From assembly GCA_014529385.2 (NCBI GenBank), contig CM043943.1, forward strand, positions 158,242,247 to 158,306,246: DNA of 64,000 nt, given 5' to 3'. The stretch comes from Adiantum capillus-veneris. Its lineage: Eukaryota; Streptophyta; Polypodiopsida; Polypodiales; Pteridaceae. The translations under genes were made by a program, and so were the position numbers. Below, piece by piece: positions 46,915 to 59,525 of the stretch. The number at the start of each line of letters is the position of its first letter. The stretch's first letter is position 1. The notes beneath the pieces are model-generated. The model was not told where the DNA came from. It saw only the letters and a program-made list of their open reading frames with translations, and searched no databases.

Positions 46915-47964
46915 GTAAACATGTCTCATTCTTACAATGAATAACTCTCAAGTGAAACATCTCACTCTTATGAATAGCTACCCATTGGGTGTTATGGAGT
47001 TGTGTACATGCTACTATATGTGATATGTAGCCAAGTAATGTGTCAAGATAGTCCATTGTCTCTACCTAGGCTATTATGTGTGCTATATTGCACAAGTATG
47101 TGTAATAATAGCCCAATGTCCCTGTCTATGCTATAAGTGTGCCATGTAAAAGGACTCTATTGTAGTAAGATAGCAACATGTGTGCTATACAGTAAAAGTG
47201 TGTGTAAGAATAGCACAATGTTCTTGTCTATGATATGATGTGTGGTATGTGAAAGAGGTATATTACATATTGAGAGCACTATGTGTGCCATATAGCGTTA
47301 GTGTGTGTAATAAGAGGCCAATGTCCCTATCTATGCTATTATGTCATAGTATTTCTTGCAGTATGAGTGCTATATATCATAACTATGTGTAATAATAGCC
47401 CGATGGTCCTGTCTATGCTATTATGTGTGCCATGTAGTAGACTCTATCAGAGTATGAGAACATCATGTCTGCTATATAGAAGACATGTGTGTATAATAGC
47501 ACAATATACCTATCTATGGTATTATGTGTGCTATCAGATTATATAATATCTTGAGAGCACTATGTGTGCTACATAGCAGATGTTAGTGTAATAGTAGCAC
47601 GGTATCCATGTCTATGCTATTATGTGTGCTATGCAGAGTGTGATATGTGTAATAATAGCACAATATCCCTATCTATGCTCTTTTGTGTGTTATGGAGAAG
47701 AACTGTGTTATAATATGAGAGCACTGTGTGGGCTATATAGCAGACATGTGTGATGTGTGTGTAATAACAGCTAAAAATCCCTATCTATGCTATTATGTGT
47801 TATATGGAAAAATTGAGCATGTAATGAAAGCTGAGTTATCTATCTATGCTATTATCTGTGCTATGTAGCATAGCTATATGTATTTATACCAATGCATCTG
47901 TAGCTATGCTATTATGTGTGATATATAGAAAGATGTAATTATAATGCATTTTTTTTTCAAGCAG
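46915..47964 (+). other. 1,050-bp GT-AG intron filled with minisatellite
   Basis: Donor CAG|GTAAAC and acceptor tttttttttcaagcag|ACAGAG are both good, and both borders are in phase 0, joining ...LLDESQ to TEYFLKF. The body holds about ten degenerate units of 60-105 bp built on 'aatagcacaatgtccctatc' plus 'tatgctattatgtgtgctat'. Confidence 0.8.
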
Positions 47965-49838
47965 ACAGAGTATTTCTTGAAGTTTAAAGATAGCCACCCA
48001 CATGTGACAATTGGGCAAAGGTCCTTTGAGAAGCTGAAGCCTTGGTTCGTGCGAAAGTTGAAAGATCAAAATACTTGCTATTGTGTTTATCATATACAAC
48101 TGATGTATCTCAAAGATGCGTTTAATGTTATGTGCTCATCTGCTTTTGGTTTTCATGGGAGGTCATGTACATGTAAATGCAATGTTTGCAAATCAGATGG
48201 GGTGAATGTAGAATGTCTTGCTGTTGAGCACTCGTTTTCAGGGATCACAAAGTGGTGGGAATCATGCGTATGTACAAAGGCTAAGGGGGATATGTTCCAT
48301 AGAAACACCTGCTTGATGGGCCAATGTAAAAACTGTGGTGTGGAAAAGCTCAGCCTTTGTCCACGAGAACGTGCAGAGATGACAAAGACAGTTCCACTGC
48401 AAGTCTTCAAGGACATTAAAGTTCAAACTAAGCATGGTCTAAGTAAGAGAAATATGTTGTCACTCAAACAAGTGGCTTTAAGTGAGCTGGCAGTGAGGAT
48501 GAAAGACGATATCAGAATCTTCATCGAGCACAATTTCACTTACAGATGGCAGGCACATCAATACAGAGAATGTTTGAAGGTGTTTCCTTCAGATACCATT
48601 ATATCTGTAGTAGACTTTGCTGAAAATTACTCGTTCAAAGAGAAAAATGAAGTACAATCCATGCATTGGCATACAGATCAATGCACCATCCTTGTTCACA
48701 TAACGTACATGCGTGACAACGAAGATGAGAGTATTATCAAGCATATGCATTTCTACATCTTCGATGATAGAGAACATGATACTCTATTTGTCCATCATTT
48801 TTTTCTTCTTTGTGATCAGTGGCTTAAAGACCAGGGGCTGAATTTCAAGAAGAAATGGGTGTGGTCAGATGGTGCAACCTCGCAATTCAAGGCTGCAAGG
48901 CCATTTTACTTTGTTGCTAGATATTACCAACTAACAGGTACAGAGATGACATGGATTTTTTTTTGGCTCTGCTGGCCATGGCAAGGGGGAGCATGATGGT
49001 GCTGGCGCTGTGATAAAGAGAGCCCTTACACATGAACAACTCAAGAGTAATGGAGTTGTTCTTAGGTAAGCTGCAGACGTGGTTGCATTTTTTACGAGAA
49101 CAATGTCCAATGCTGCATGTAGCTCTTATGCACAATCCACTAAAGCAGGACCTACTATAAACATGAAATTTTGGCTAGTAAAAGAGACAGAAGTGGACAG
49201 GTCTAATCTATGGGGTTGTGAGAGAGTACCAGGATCTCAATCACTCCATTTCATTTCAGGCTTTTGTCGTCATGATCCTACTCAATTAAAGACTAGGAAG
49301 CTTTCTTGTTTTTGTGATGCTTGCATGAAGGGCCATTGCAGGACTTGTTCCAGCAAATCATATGGAGGCAAGTGGACACATAAGGCATTGAAACCACTCT
49401 CTGAGTTTTAGCAGAGACTGAGGTACCAGAAGATGAAGCTGCAATGTTTGAGGGATCCCAAGATATGCTGAGTGTGTATCTCATTGAAGGTGATAACTTT
49501 GCAGTCAATGCAGACGCTGACAATGTAGAAGGTGTAGAGTTCTTTCTTTTGAGATGTACAAAGAGAAAATGGATGACAAATTGCATCTTAAGAGATGAGT
49601 GGAAAAACAAATGTGATAAAAACACTTATGTTGTCACAGGGTGTTATTATCAACAGCAAGAGGGGACCCAAATCACTACACTCTACTTGATGATAGGGGA
49701 GTTACTAACCTTTACTCTCACCTTGTTCGGGAAATCAAGTTTGACATGCCTTTGGTAGATGCTACCTCAAATACATATTATTTATCTCCGGAACTACATG
49801 AAACCATTTACAATGCCATGCCCTATGAAGCAGCATGA
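47965..49838 (+). pseudogene. DDE-like transposase, catalytic part
   Basis: From TEYFLKFKDSHPHVTIGQRS the frame runs to about 48955. It has a cysteine-rich block (CTCKCNVCKSDG, C...C..C at 48170-48350), VVDFAENYSF (48615, candidate first acidic residue), SMHWHTDQCTI, and WSDGATSQFK (48867, second acidic residue). A T-run slip at about 48954-48965 moves the frame to GHGKGEHDGAGAVIKRAL (48973, candidate third acidic residue). Then come a TAA near 49065, a Cys cluster (CFCDACMKGHCRTC, 49305), and a C-terminal part containing TYVVTGCYYQQQ, ending after another frame change at 49838. The DF.EN / WSDG..Q.K / HGKG..DG order belongs to a widespread uncharacterised transposase-like family. With these lesions the copy is inactive. 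Confidence 0.75.
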
Positions 49839-50023
49839 TACCTATTTAACAGGCTTATATTATGTTCTATAAAGCCTTCACCATTTAGTACCTCCTTACA
49901 CATGTCCATTGTGCTATGTATCACATAGCACACAACCACACAGAGCACATAGCATAGAATCACACACATTTCAAATAATGAGGTTACTATTGTGAACATG
50001 TTGCACCTTGAAAAAAGCTAGCC
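49839..50023. other. Spacer with tgtgctatgtatcacatagc palindrome
   Basis: AT-rich spacer after the transposase. 'tgtgctatgtatcacatagcaca' and 'gagcacatagcatag' near 49910-49950 belong to the palindromic vocabulary found in the introns at 46.9-47.9 and 56.5-57.9 kb. Confidence 0.6.
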
Positions 50024-50650
50024 AAGATATTTTTCGGAAACGATTGGGACGAAAACATTATCAAGAGCATCCCATTCACTTTCTTGATGAATCTCAGGTA
50101 AACATGTCTCATTCTTACAATGAATAACTCTCAAGTTAAACATATCACTCTTATGAATAGCTACCCATTGGGTGTTATGGAGTTGTGTACATGCTACTAT
50201 ATGTGATATGTAGCCAAGTAATGTGTCAAGATAGTCCATTGTCTCTACCTAGACTATTATGTGTGCTATATTGCACAAGTATGTGTAATAATAGCCCAAT
50301 GTCTCTGTATATGCTATAAGTGTGCCATGTAAAATGACTCTATTGTAGTAAGATAGCAACATGTGTGCTATATAGTAAAAGTGTGTGTAAGAATAGCACA
50401 ATGTTCTTGTCTATGATATGATGTGTGGTATGTGAAAGAGCTATATTACATATTGAGAGCACTATGTGTGCCATATATCGTAAGTGTGTGTAATAAGAGG
50501 CCAATCTCCCTATCTATGCTATTATGTCATAGTATTTCTTGCAGTATGAGTGCGATATAGCATAACTATGTGTAATAATAGCCCGATGGTCCTGTCTATG
50601 CTATTATGTGTGCCATGTAGCAGGACTCTATCAGAGTATGGCAACATCAT
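50024..50650 (+). repeat. Direct duplication of exon end plus intron start
   Basis: Near-identical to about 46842-47472, from the last ~75 bp of the exon through the CAG|GTAAAC donor and ~555 bp of intron. It ends abruptly at 'aacatcat'. It is non-coding here but keeps the exon frame unbroken (HYQEHPIHFLDESQ), while the original carries TAG. The duplication therefore predates the nonsense mutation or was copied from an intact relative. Confidence 0.85.
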
Positions 50651-50799
50651 ATCACCAAAATAAAATTACATCATTCAATCATTAAGTTTAGAGAACTTTG
50701 AACAAGTCAGTTTTTTGCATAGTAATCGCAAGTACATTTAGTGCGCAAAATGCTGTATACGTGATTCCATAATCACAATCGACCTTTCCTACATACTTC

Positions 50800-51515
50800 T
50801 CATTGACTTCTATAGTGGTTAATGACATGAGAAAACACTATGTCCGAAGGATTTTCAAACTGGTTCATCTTTGCATAAGCATTAGGGTTGGGTAAGACTG
50901 TCCACTTGACTAACCAAGGGAACAATGTGCTAACCAGGTAAATTGGGGACTGACAAATCTTTGCTGGTTCAAATGAAGCAGGACATACCCAAGTCCCGGG
51001 AGGGTTGAGCAGACACTTGTAGAGTGTGTCATCCACCACCAATGTATTATCAGAGTTGAACTTAGGATAGTGCTTCCAAAAGTCTTTCAAACACTTGAAA
51101 AATATGAACTTTGCGTTATCTCTAGATGGAGGGATCCTAGGAAGTTCATTTGGCTTGAAGCTCACCTCTCTACACCCCTCTTGACCGATAATATCGAGGA
51201 AAAGTTGTTTGTTCAGCCTAGGAAAGCATGCACTCAAAGCAAGTGCTAGATTATCCTGGGTCATCCAGCTCCATAGTGCAACTTGTGCTCTTTGCAGCAG
51301 TGCATGCAAAAATATTGATGCATTGGGCCTGACCACATATTCAAATTGCATCTTTCCTGTAGCATTTGGCCCAGTGACTACCTGATACCTTGATCTTGCC
51401 CAATTAGGAGTACTACTTCTCGCTATTCCTTTGTAGAAGGAGACTTTATACCTCCTTATGAGAAGCCCATTCACATCCAGTATGATGCATAAATTGTCCC
51501 TTCTCTTCTTGTCCT
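50800..51515 (-). CDS. FCP1/NIF-like HAD domain protein (partial or exon)
   Basis: Reads CEDKKRRDNLCIILDVNGLL, VVRPNASIFLHALLQ, QVALWSWMTQDNLALAL, DNTLVVDDTLYKCLLNPPGT and a C-terminal tail ending YRSQ at 50800. The order and spacing (hhhLD.NG, then VRP..........VALWS, then ..VDD...K) fit the FCP1/NLI-interacting-factor fold. FCP1 phosphatases have D-x-D-x-(T/V); here it is D-V-N-G, as in a plant subgroup with LDLNG, so catalytic activity is doubtful. About 235 residues are uninterrupted. It is convergent with the transposase. Upstream, the same frame meets a stop near 51545, so a splice site or a break lies there. Function unknown; binding to phosphorylated partners is only inference. Confidence 0.65.
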
Positions 51516-52540
51516 CACAAGACGCAAGAGGCAGTGCAACAATCTATACTGGCATTACCACAAGACACTCTGCCCTCTTTATCATCAGTCTTTGTACCTG
51601 CCTCATTTGTATCTGTAGCAGCCGCTCGACACATAGGGACCTCTGGACTTTTACCTTTGGTATTCCCAACAGTGGGATCTGTACAAGACTCAGTTGTATC
51701 ATGTGTAACTGCCAAGTTTCGTGTCCACAGCAGCCATGAAATGTTCTCCCATTTCCTCTCCCGATTGAGCTGCTCTGTCAGTGGGCACCTCTAAGCCTTT
51801 CCCTGCCTCATTGTTTTGCTCTATACATGCCTCCATTGGATTATGTGTATTTGCCTCTTTCATGTCCGTAGCAGCCCACGACAACTTCTCCCATTGCCTC
51901 TCCTGATTGAACTGCTCTGTCACCTGCCTCAACTGTGTCAGTAGAAGCCGCCACATCACCGTTACCCACTGCTGAGCCTATTCCAGGTACTCTCTTAGTG
52001 AGGTCCTACTCACCCAAGCCTCCCATATGTTCAACAACAGCATTTGTACCCTTTGCCTCCTCTGCATCAACAATGTCATCAGCTGCATCACTTGGACAGA
52101 CCACCTCGGCTTGGGCTGTGACATCACTTGCACCCACTGCCTCACGTGTTCCAGCTTCTCTCTCAATGAGGACCTTCTCACCCATGCCTCTGGTATCCTC
52201 AACAGCGGCATCTGTACCCATAGCCATAACTGCATCAAGAAGGGTATCTATGACAGCATGAACAATACTTTCTGTTCCACCATCATTAACATTGCCATCG
52301 GCAGCAACATCTGTGCTAGCATCAACTTCCATAGCATCCACAATGTCATTTGTGCAGGCATCAACTAGCATAGCATTAGCAATGGCATCTGTGCAGGCAT
52401 CAACTACCATAGCATCATCAATGGCATCTATGCCAGTTCAACTGTGGTGGGGGTGGGTAATTGACCCTTTTCAAGTTTAGCATGCTCAACATCTGTATGC
52501 ACATCATTGTGCACAACCTGCACATCAACTGCATTAGGCA
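51516..52540 (-). pseudogene. Acidic, Ala-Asp repeat region upstream of the HAD domain
   Basis: The frame from 52437 reads repeats of DAI-(D/A)-(D/N)AM-VDACTD type (AIDDAMVVDACTD, AIANAMLVDACTN, DIVDAMEVDASTD), about four 13-14-residue units. 52410-52006 is in the same frame as the HAD domain. Between about 52000 and 51515 the reading frame changes more than once, with further S/T/E/A-rich sequence (EVPTDRAAQSGEEMGE). It is likely the N-terminal low-complexity part of the HAD protein, now broken or divided by introns. Confidence 0.45.
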
Positions 52541-52544
52541 TTGA

Positions 52545-54830
<2,286 letters not shown>

Positions 54831-54839
54831 TTTTCGAAA

Positions 54840-55182
54840 GTCGGCTATCAGCACATTTGGAACAAATTCAACAGTACTAGTAGGTGTGCAGGGATCAACT
54901 GTATCAAAAGACTCTTTTTTTTTGCTTGTAACCCCCCTGGAAGCTGTAGCACCCCCTCTTGGATTCTTCACAGGATAAGACTGAGCAAGTGAACATACAG
55001 ACCCCTCAACTATATCAAAAGACACTTTTTTTTTCCTGTAACCCCCCTGGAAGATGTAGCACTCCTTCTTGGATTCTTCATTGGATAAGACTGAGCCAGT
55101 GAACCTACAGACCCCTCATCTAGAAACCCTGAAGAGCGAGTGCGTCTCATGCAAGTTCCTCTTGTTTCAGCTTCTTGATTAT
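54840..55182 (-). CDS. Cargo gene exon with duplicated basic motif
   Basis: Acceptor tcgtag|AT at 55183/55182, then an open frame NQEAETRGTCMRRTRSSGFL. Two tandem copies of a ~37-residue unit follow: GSVGSLAQSYPMKNPRRSAT and GSVCSLAQSYPVKNPRGGAT, each ending in GVT-KKK-SFD. Then 'PCTPTSTVEFVPNVLIADFR' and a lysine run where the G-rich insertion begins. The nucleotide repeat is visible at 54940-55110. Function unknown; the S/T/P/K content suggests a flexible, possibly nuclear segment. Confidence 0.5.
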
Positions 55183-55760
55183 CTACGACAAGGAGAAAGT
55201 AGAAACATATTACTAAGCATGTACAAAAAATAAATCAAATAGTTTGCAACTACTCGATGCAAAGAATTAAGAGACATGTCACTAACAAATTCCAACACTT
55301 GATTCATCAATGAGAATGGATACAATAGGGGTGCAATGGATTGCACATGCCTTCTAAAGACATCTTCTAATTGCATGAAGTCGATTTCTTGGACTTTGGT
55401 GTTGGCTTCTTCCCCTCTGGAGTGGGTGTTGCTTTCACCGCATCTGCAACTGCCTCATCTGATGCTTCATCTCTAGTGTCCACACTTGGTGATGCTTTGG
55501 CACTCAACGGAGAACGCAACAGCCTTCTTGGAGCTAGTTGTTGCCTAGGTGATTTGACTGCAGAAGACTTTGCCATCAAGATGTCTTCAACTACTCCACG
55601 TACTGCATCCCCTACGACAGACTCCGCTTCAAGGGCTTGCTGCATCCTTGGGGTAGACTCCACTTCAAGGGTTAGCTGCATCCCTGGGGTAATCAGGCCA
55701 TTCTTCCTTGTGGAATGCATCATCTTGTTGGAGCAAGCATGCAATGATTTTTCTACAAAG
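55183..55760 (-). CDS. Cargo gene exon(s), Ala/Lys-rich then helical
   Basis: A possible acceptor tttgtag|AA lies near 55752. The frame ACSNKMMHSTRKNGLITPGM runs through imperfect repeats (GMQLTLEVESTPRMQQALEA) and an S/K/P-rich stretch to a stop at 55367. An overlapping frame continues as VQEIDFMQLEDVFRRHVQSI to about 55250, then a possible donor (catcga|gtagtt). The switch between frames near 55380 is a 1-nt indel or an undetected splice. Confidence 0.4.
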
Positions 55761-55997
55761 CAATCTATTTACAAAGTCTCACTTGGAGTATCCCAAAATA
55801 CACACATAAATACTGATTTTGGTACCTACCAGTGGCCTGCGTAGAGACTCTCTCTGTTTTTTCCTCAATGATTCTTATATACAGGTCTTTGCTGCGATAT
55901 CTATACCTGCAAATGATTTCATTAAATGCAAGAGTTTAAACTCCCAATGGAAAGTGGGCCTGCAATAGTACTAGTAAATAATTGACACAGTGACTAC

Positions 55998-56363
55998 CTG
56001 CACTTGATTCTTTCATCTCACTCTTCACCTTCCGACCAATCATATGCTTAGCTCTAGGGGGAACAGACATGTTGCAATTTAGTGCAACACAATAGCCATA
56101 GTCCCTACATACATGCTCGAAGCATAGAATATGGTACACATGGGTGCAAGGCAAGGAGAATACATCCAAGCTTCTGGCATCGAACGGGAATCCACATCCT
56201 ACACAATGGTAGAACCCATTAAGTGCCACCTCGCTAATGCTCTGCTCAAAATCCACAGGAGGAAAAGGCTTCATCAAACTGCCCCCCACATTATGTGAAG
56301 TCCTCTCCATGGTAACACAAAATTTAAAGTGCTCTGATTCCTGTGCTAAGTTGGTCTCTACTT
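55998..56363 (-). CDS. Cargo gene exon with RING-like zinc finger
   Basis: Bounded by acceptor cttgcag|AA (56364/56363) and donor GCAG|GTAGTC (55998/55997), open throughout. It carries YHCVGCGFPFDARS, then LPCTHVYHILCFEHV, then GYCVALNC: C-x2-C ... C-x-H-x2-H-x2-C ... C-x4-C. This is a RING-type arrangement of metal ligands, with spacing I cannot assign to a named class. RING proteins usually act as ubiquitin ligases; that role is inference. A short candidate exon (55855-55906, 'YRYRSKDLYIRIIEEKTERV') follows, but splice phases do not fully agree. Confidence 0.55.
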
Positions 56364-57939
56364 CTGCAAGTAGTGCGTGTGAAACAAAGAAGACAACACA
56401 TCTAATTTAAGTCTCAATAACCCAACAAAAGCAGATTGCTGAAAAGAATATGCAGCGTGAATCTTATCCCTTATTTTCAATACCACATATAAGACAAGCA
56501 CTTACTCTATATGCTATAAACACAAGCTTGATGTGGTATATGATATGCATTGTGCTATATAGCACATAGCACAGTCCAAGTATAATGTGCTATAAGTGCT
56601 ACATAGAGTATGCACTATAGATCATAGCAGAGAGACTTTTTAAAATACCAGATATAGCCCAAACATTTTCTCTTTATGCTATATAGCACAATCTTGTTTG
56701 GTATATGATATGCAGTGGGCTATATGAAACATAGCACATAGCGTATAGCACAAATATTGTGCTATGTAGCACATAGCACAATTAGAGATGGTGCTATGTA
56801 GCACATAGCAAAAATAGAGATTGTGCTATATAGCACAATTCACTATTCCACACACTCCAGGGCTATATTGTGAACATATAACACACAAAATGTGCTATTT
56901 AGCACATAGCACATAAAAAGATTGTGCTATGTAGCACATATCAATATTCAACACACACTTCAGGGCTATATTGTGAGCATATAGCATACAAGTTATGCTA
57001 TATAGCACATATTACACATCCAATTCGGACATACCGTCCGCGTGTAGCGTCGAGCCGACGCTCGCCGAAAAGAACCGACTATGAATCTGCCGCAGCCTTC
57101 GTCTGCGAACGAGGAGCGCGTCGGGCGCGCGTTCGTGAATGTGCATAGATGAGCTTGTAGAGGAAGTCAAGACCTCCGCGTGGAGTACTTGAACGTCCAA
57201 AACGGATCACCTGTCCGCATGAGGCGCCTTGACGACGCTCGCCGAAAGAGACCCGCCGACTATGAGCCGACGGCCCCGAAACTGGGTCATGGAGTCCCCG
57301 TGCGTGGCGGACTCCCCCGATTACCTCCATGTGATGAAATGGAGGGGGACACTCCCGTTACCTGGCGCTCTCAAACCCCCATACGCGTCCGCGGAACCCA
57401 GACGGTGTGGTGAGGAGAAAATGTAGGTCAGGACTATGTCCCATCGTCCGTCGTCCCCATTCCGGGTCCGCTTACCTCTTCACAAGGTGCTGGTCAACTC
57501 CTGACGAGCCTGACTGATGAGAAGTTGCATATCTTGAGGGCCGATCCAATTGGAGGCCGATTGTAGGTGAAAGCTGAGGGGGGTACACTTAGCGTTGTGT
57601 CCCCGCGGCTACCCAATGACTGGCCGCTGCTTTGTTCTTGATTGCTGCTTTGTTAGCATGGAGGGTCTCTTCACCTAGAGCCCCCGCCGAAGAAAATTTG
57701 GAGCACATAGCATATAACCACCCACTCCACGAAGATGGCACATAACCACCCACTCGATGAAGATGAAGGGTATGTTGTGACCATATAGCACATATTTTGT
57801 GCTATATAGCACATAGCAGAAATAGAATATGCTCATACAATACATAACCATACAATCCAAAACACTCTAACCACATAACCACATGGAAGTGAACCACATA
57901 CTCCAAAACAAAGTGAAGAACATGTAGGAGGGTATGCAC
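56364..57939 (-). other. Intron with tgtgctatatagcaca palindromes and a GC-rich insertion
   Basis: Between exon donor AAAG|GTGCAT (57940/57939) and acceptor at 56364. 56540-57010 and 57780-57840 contain at least eight copies of tgtgctatNtagcaca, often followed by tagcaca. 57010-57700 is a sharply GC-richer block, probably a separate insertion. The flanking exon phases do not match directly, so an unrecognised exon may be inside. Confidence 0.55.
57010..57700. other. GC-rich insertion in the intron
   Basis: About 690 bp of GC-rich sequence between AT-rich palindrome repeats. 'gacgctcgccgaaaagaacc' (57059) and 'gacgctcgccgaaagagacc' (57234) mark an internal partial duplication with 'cgactatga.' following both. 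I recognise no coding domain, terminal repeats or tRNA-like boxes. Confidence 0.5.
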
Positions 57940-58827
57940 CTTTGCTTTAGCCACATTGGCTTCTAATTCAACAACGTTTTCTCTAGTAGTACTCGAGAAC
58001 TGTCCAATCAAATCAATCAGGCATTGTCGAGCTACAGGGTCTTGCATGCAATCAATCTCCGTTTGCAACTTTATGGCCAAAGTGTTTGAGCTTTGAGCAC
58101 CCTCAACCGTATGCAATTCTCTAACTTGATCCTCTACCTGTGTCTTTGCACCCTCTAGTCTTGACTTATAGTCTTGCAATCTGCCCTCTGCAATATTCTT
58201 CATTTCTGCAAGTACCCTGCTATCCTCCTTTGCCAATTGTACCAGTCATCCTCTTGTAGGCACGCTTGACAATGGTACAGACGTACCTTCTGTTTTCAAT
58301 GATGATCTGGTAGAGGCAACAGTGGTTTTGGAACCTCTCTCTCTACCACTCATCTGCTCTTCCCACCTCTTGATCTTGTTTTGCAAGTTGTGTCTTTCTT
58401 CTGAGGCTCTCATTGCCCTCTCTGCAAAGATAGCCCAAGAAATTTTATGTTTGCCAGATTCACTGCAGTTTTCCAATGCAAAGGCCTTTGCAAATTGAGT
58501 CCCTACTTCATACATGAAGGGACCCTCCTGGTAGACATCCCAGTGTCTCCACACAAGCTTTTGTGAGAACTCTGTCCGAGCATAGTATGCCTTCACTTTC
58601 TTCTGGCTACCCGGAACTGGCTTTGGGCATATAAAGACAGCTTCCCAGTCCTCCTCAGCGATGTCATTGTTTCCTGTCAAGATACATGGATCAACTCCCT
58701 CCAATGGCAATCCACGCTCCATATGAAATTCCTTGGCAAGACGACAAAACTTCGTCTGCAGAGGTGGTTCGATGTTCCTAACTAGACTGCTGCTTGCTTG
58801 AATCGGATGCTTTGAGGAAGGTGCCAT
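57940..58827 (-). CDS. Cargo gene first exon, coiled-coil protein with one in-frame stop
   Basis: ATG at 58827 (atcATGGCAC) opens MAPSSKHPIQASSSLVRNIE. 296 codons run to donor AAAG|GTGCAT. Residues about 20-140 look folded (EEDWEAVFICPKPVPGSQKK, KLVWRHWDVYQEGPFMYEVG). Residues 140-175 and 200-290 are heptad-like (NLQNKIKRWEEQMSGRERGS; EDSRVLAEMKNIAEGRLQDY). One TGA at 58246-58248 interrupts the frame (CGA to TGA decay is possible) and the same frame continues. I recognise no family for the N-terminal domain. It is the 5' end of the minus-strand cargo gene, close to the right TIR, and transcribed inward. Confidence 0.6.
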
Positions 58828-59499
58828 GATGCACTCTCAAGTGATATACCTGGACATCATACAATGAGCTCATGAGACGTGGTGTGCCCTCGCTTATCAT
58901 CCCTGCTAAAAAGAAACAAGAACTTCATGGGCCTGCTCTTGTAAGCAGGGCATTCAAGGTGACGTGCTATGGGATTTTCCCCAAGGTTGCATGTAGCTTG
59001 TGGACTAGCAAATTACCTCGGGAGTCTATGTCCTCTCATGCAGCCAGCAGCAGCATTAGGTTTTGCTTGCCTCTTGTTGCAAATGAGCAAGATGTGGCAC
59101 TCATGCAGCTCCAAATGCAGCTTAATGTAGCTAGATGATCCCAGGTGGGGGCGCGTGCTCAAGCAGTAGAGAGTGTACATGTTCAATGGGAGAGACATAC
59201 CTCAAAGAGAAGAGGGTGGTTACTGCAACCGTCCTTGAAGCAGCCAAGCTTGCACAGTAGAATCTCTAAGCACAGTAGACCTTGAGGACGCACGCGTGCG
59301 AGAGAGAGAGAGAGAGAGGGGGGGGGGGGCACGGTGTTTGAAACTGCCAACTACTCATGGAAGAAAGTGGGTGTGTGAAGGCTGAATTTTTAAGTATAAC
59401 ATTTTTTAGAATATAAATTTGGACGTCTGAAATATGGCACCAGTGACCACACCCCCAATGTCATGCTATGCTATTTAATTATATCACATATACAGCTTT
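58828..59499 (-). promoter_or_regulatory. Upstream region of the cargo gene
   Basis: About 670 bp between the first exon and the right TIR, with a (GA)n-(G)n tract at 59299-59329 and AT-rich sequence near 59390-59490. No clear TATA box was identified. Plus-strand frame 58872-59138 has no support. Confidence 0.4.
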
Positions 59500-59522
59500 C
59501 CACCTATTCATGCTTTCACCCC
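59500..59522 (-). repeat. Right terminal inverted repeat
   Basis: cacctattcatgctttcacccc immediately before ATA at 59523. It is the inverted partner of 45474-45494. Confidence 0.75.
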
Positions 59523-59525
59523 ATA

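Noticed and set aside
51458-52480. Plus-strand open frames rich in Ser/Thr/Cys
   Set aside because: Antisense to the acidic repeat region; the repeats make both strands open.
56924-57426. Plus-strand frames in the GC-rich block
   Set aside because: Short, overlap in several frames as GC-rich DNA does, and no domain seen.
58872-59138. Plus-strand frame upstream of the coiled-coil gene
   Set aside because: No domain, weak context, lies in the presumed promoter of the minus-strand gene.
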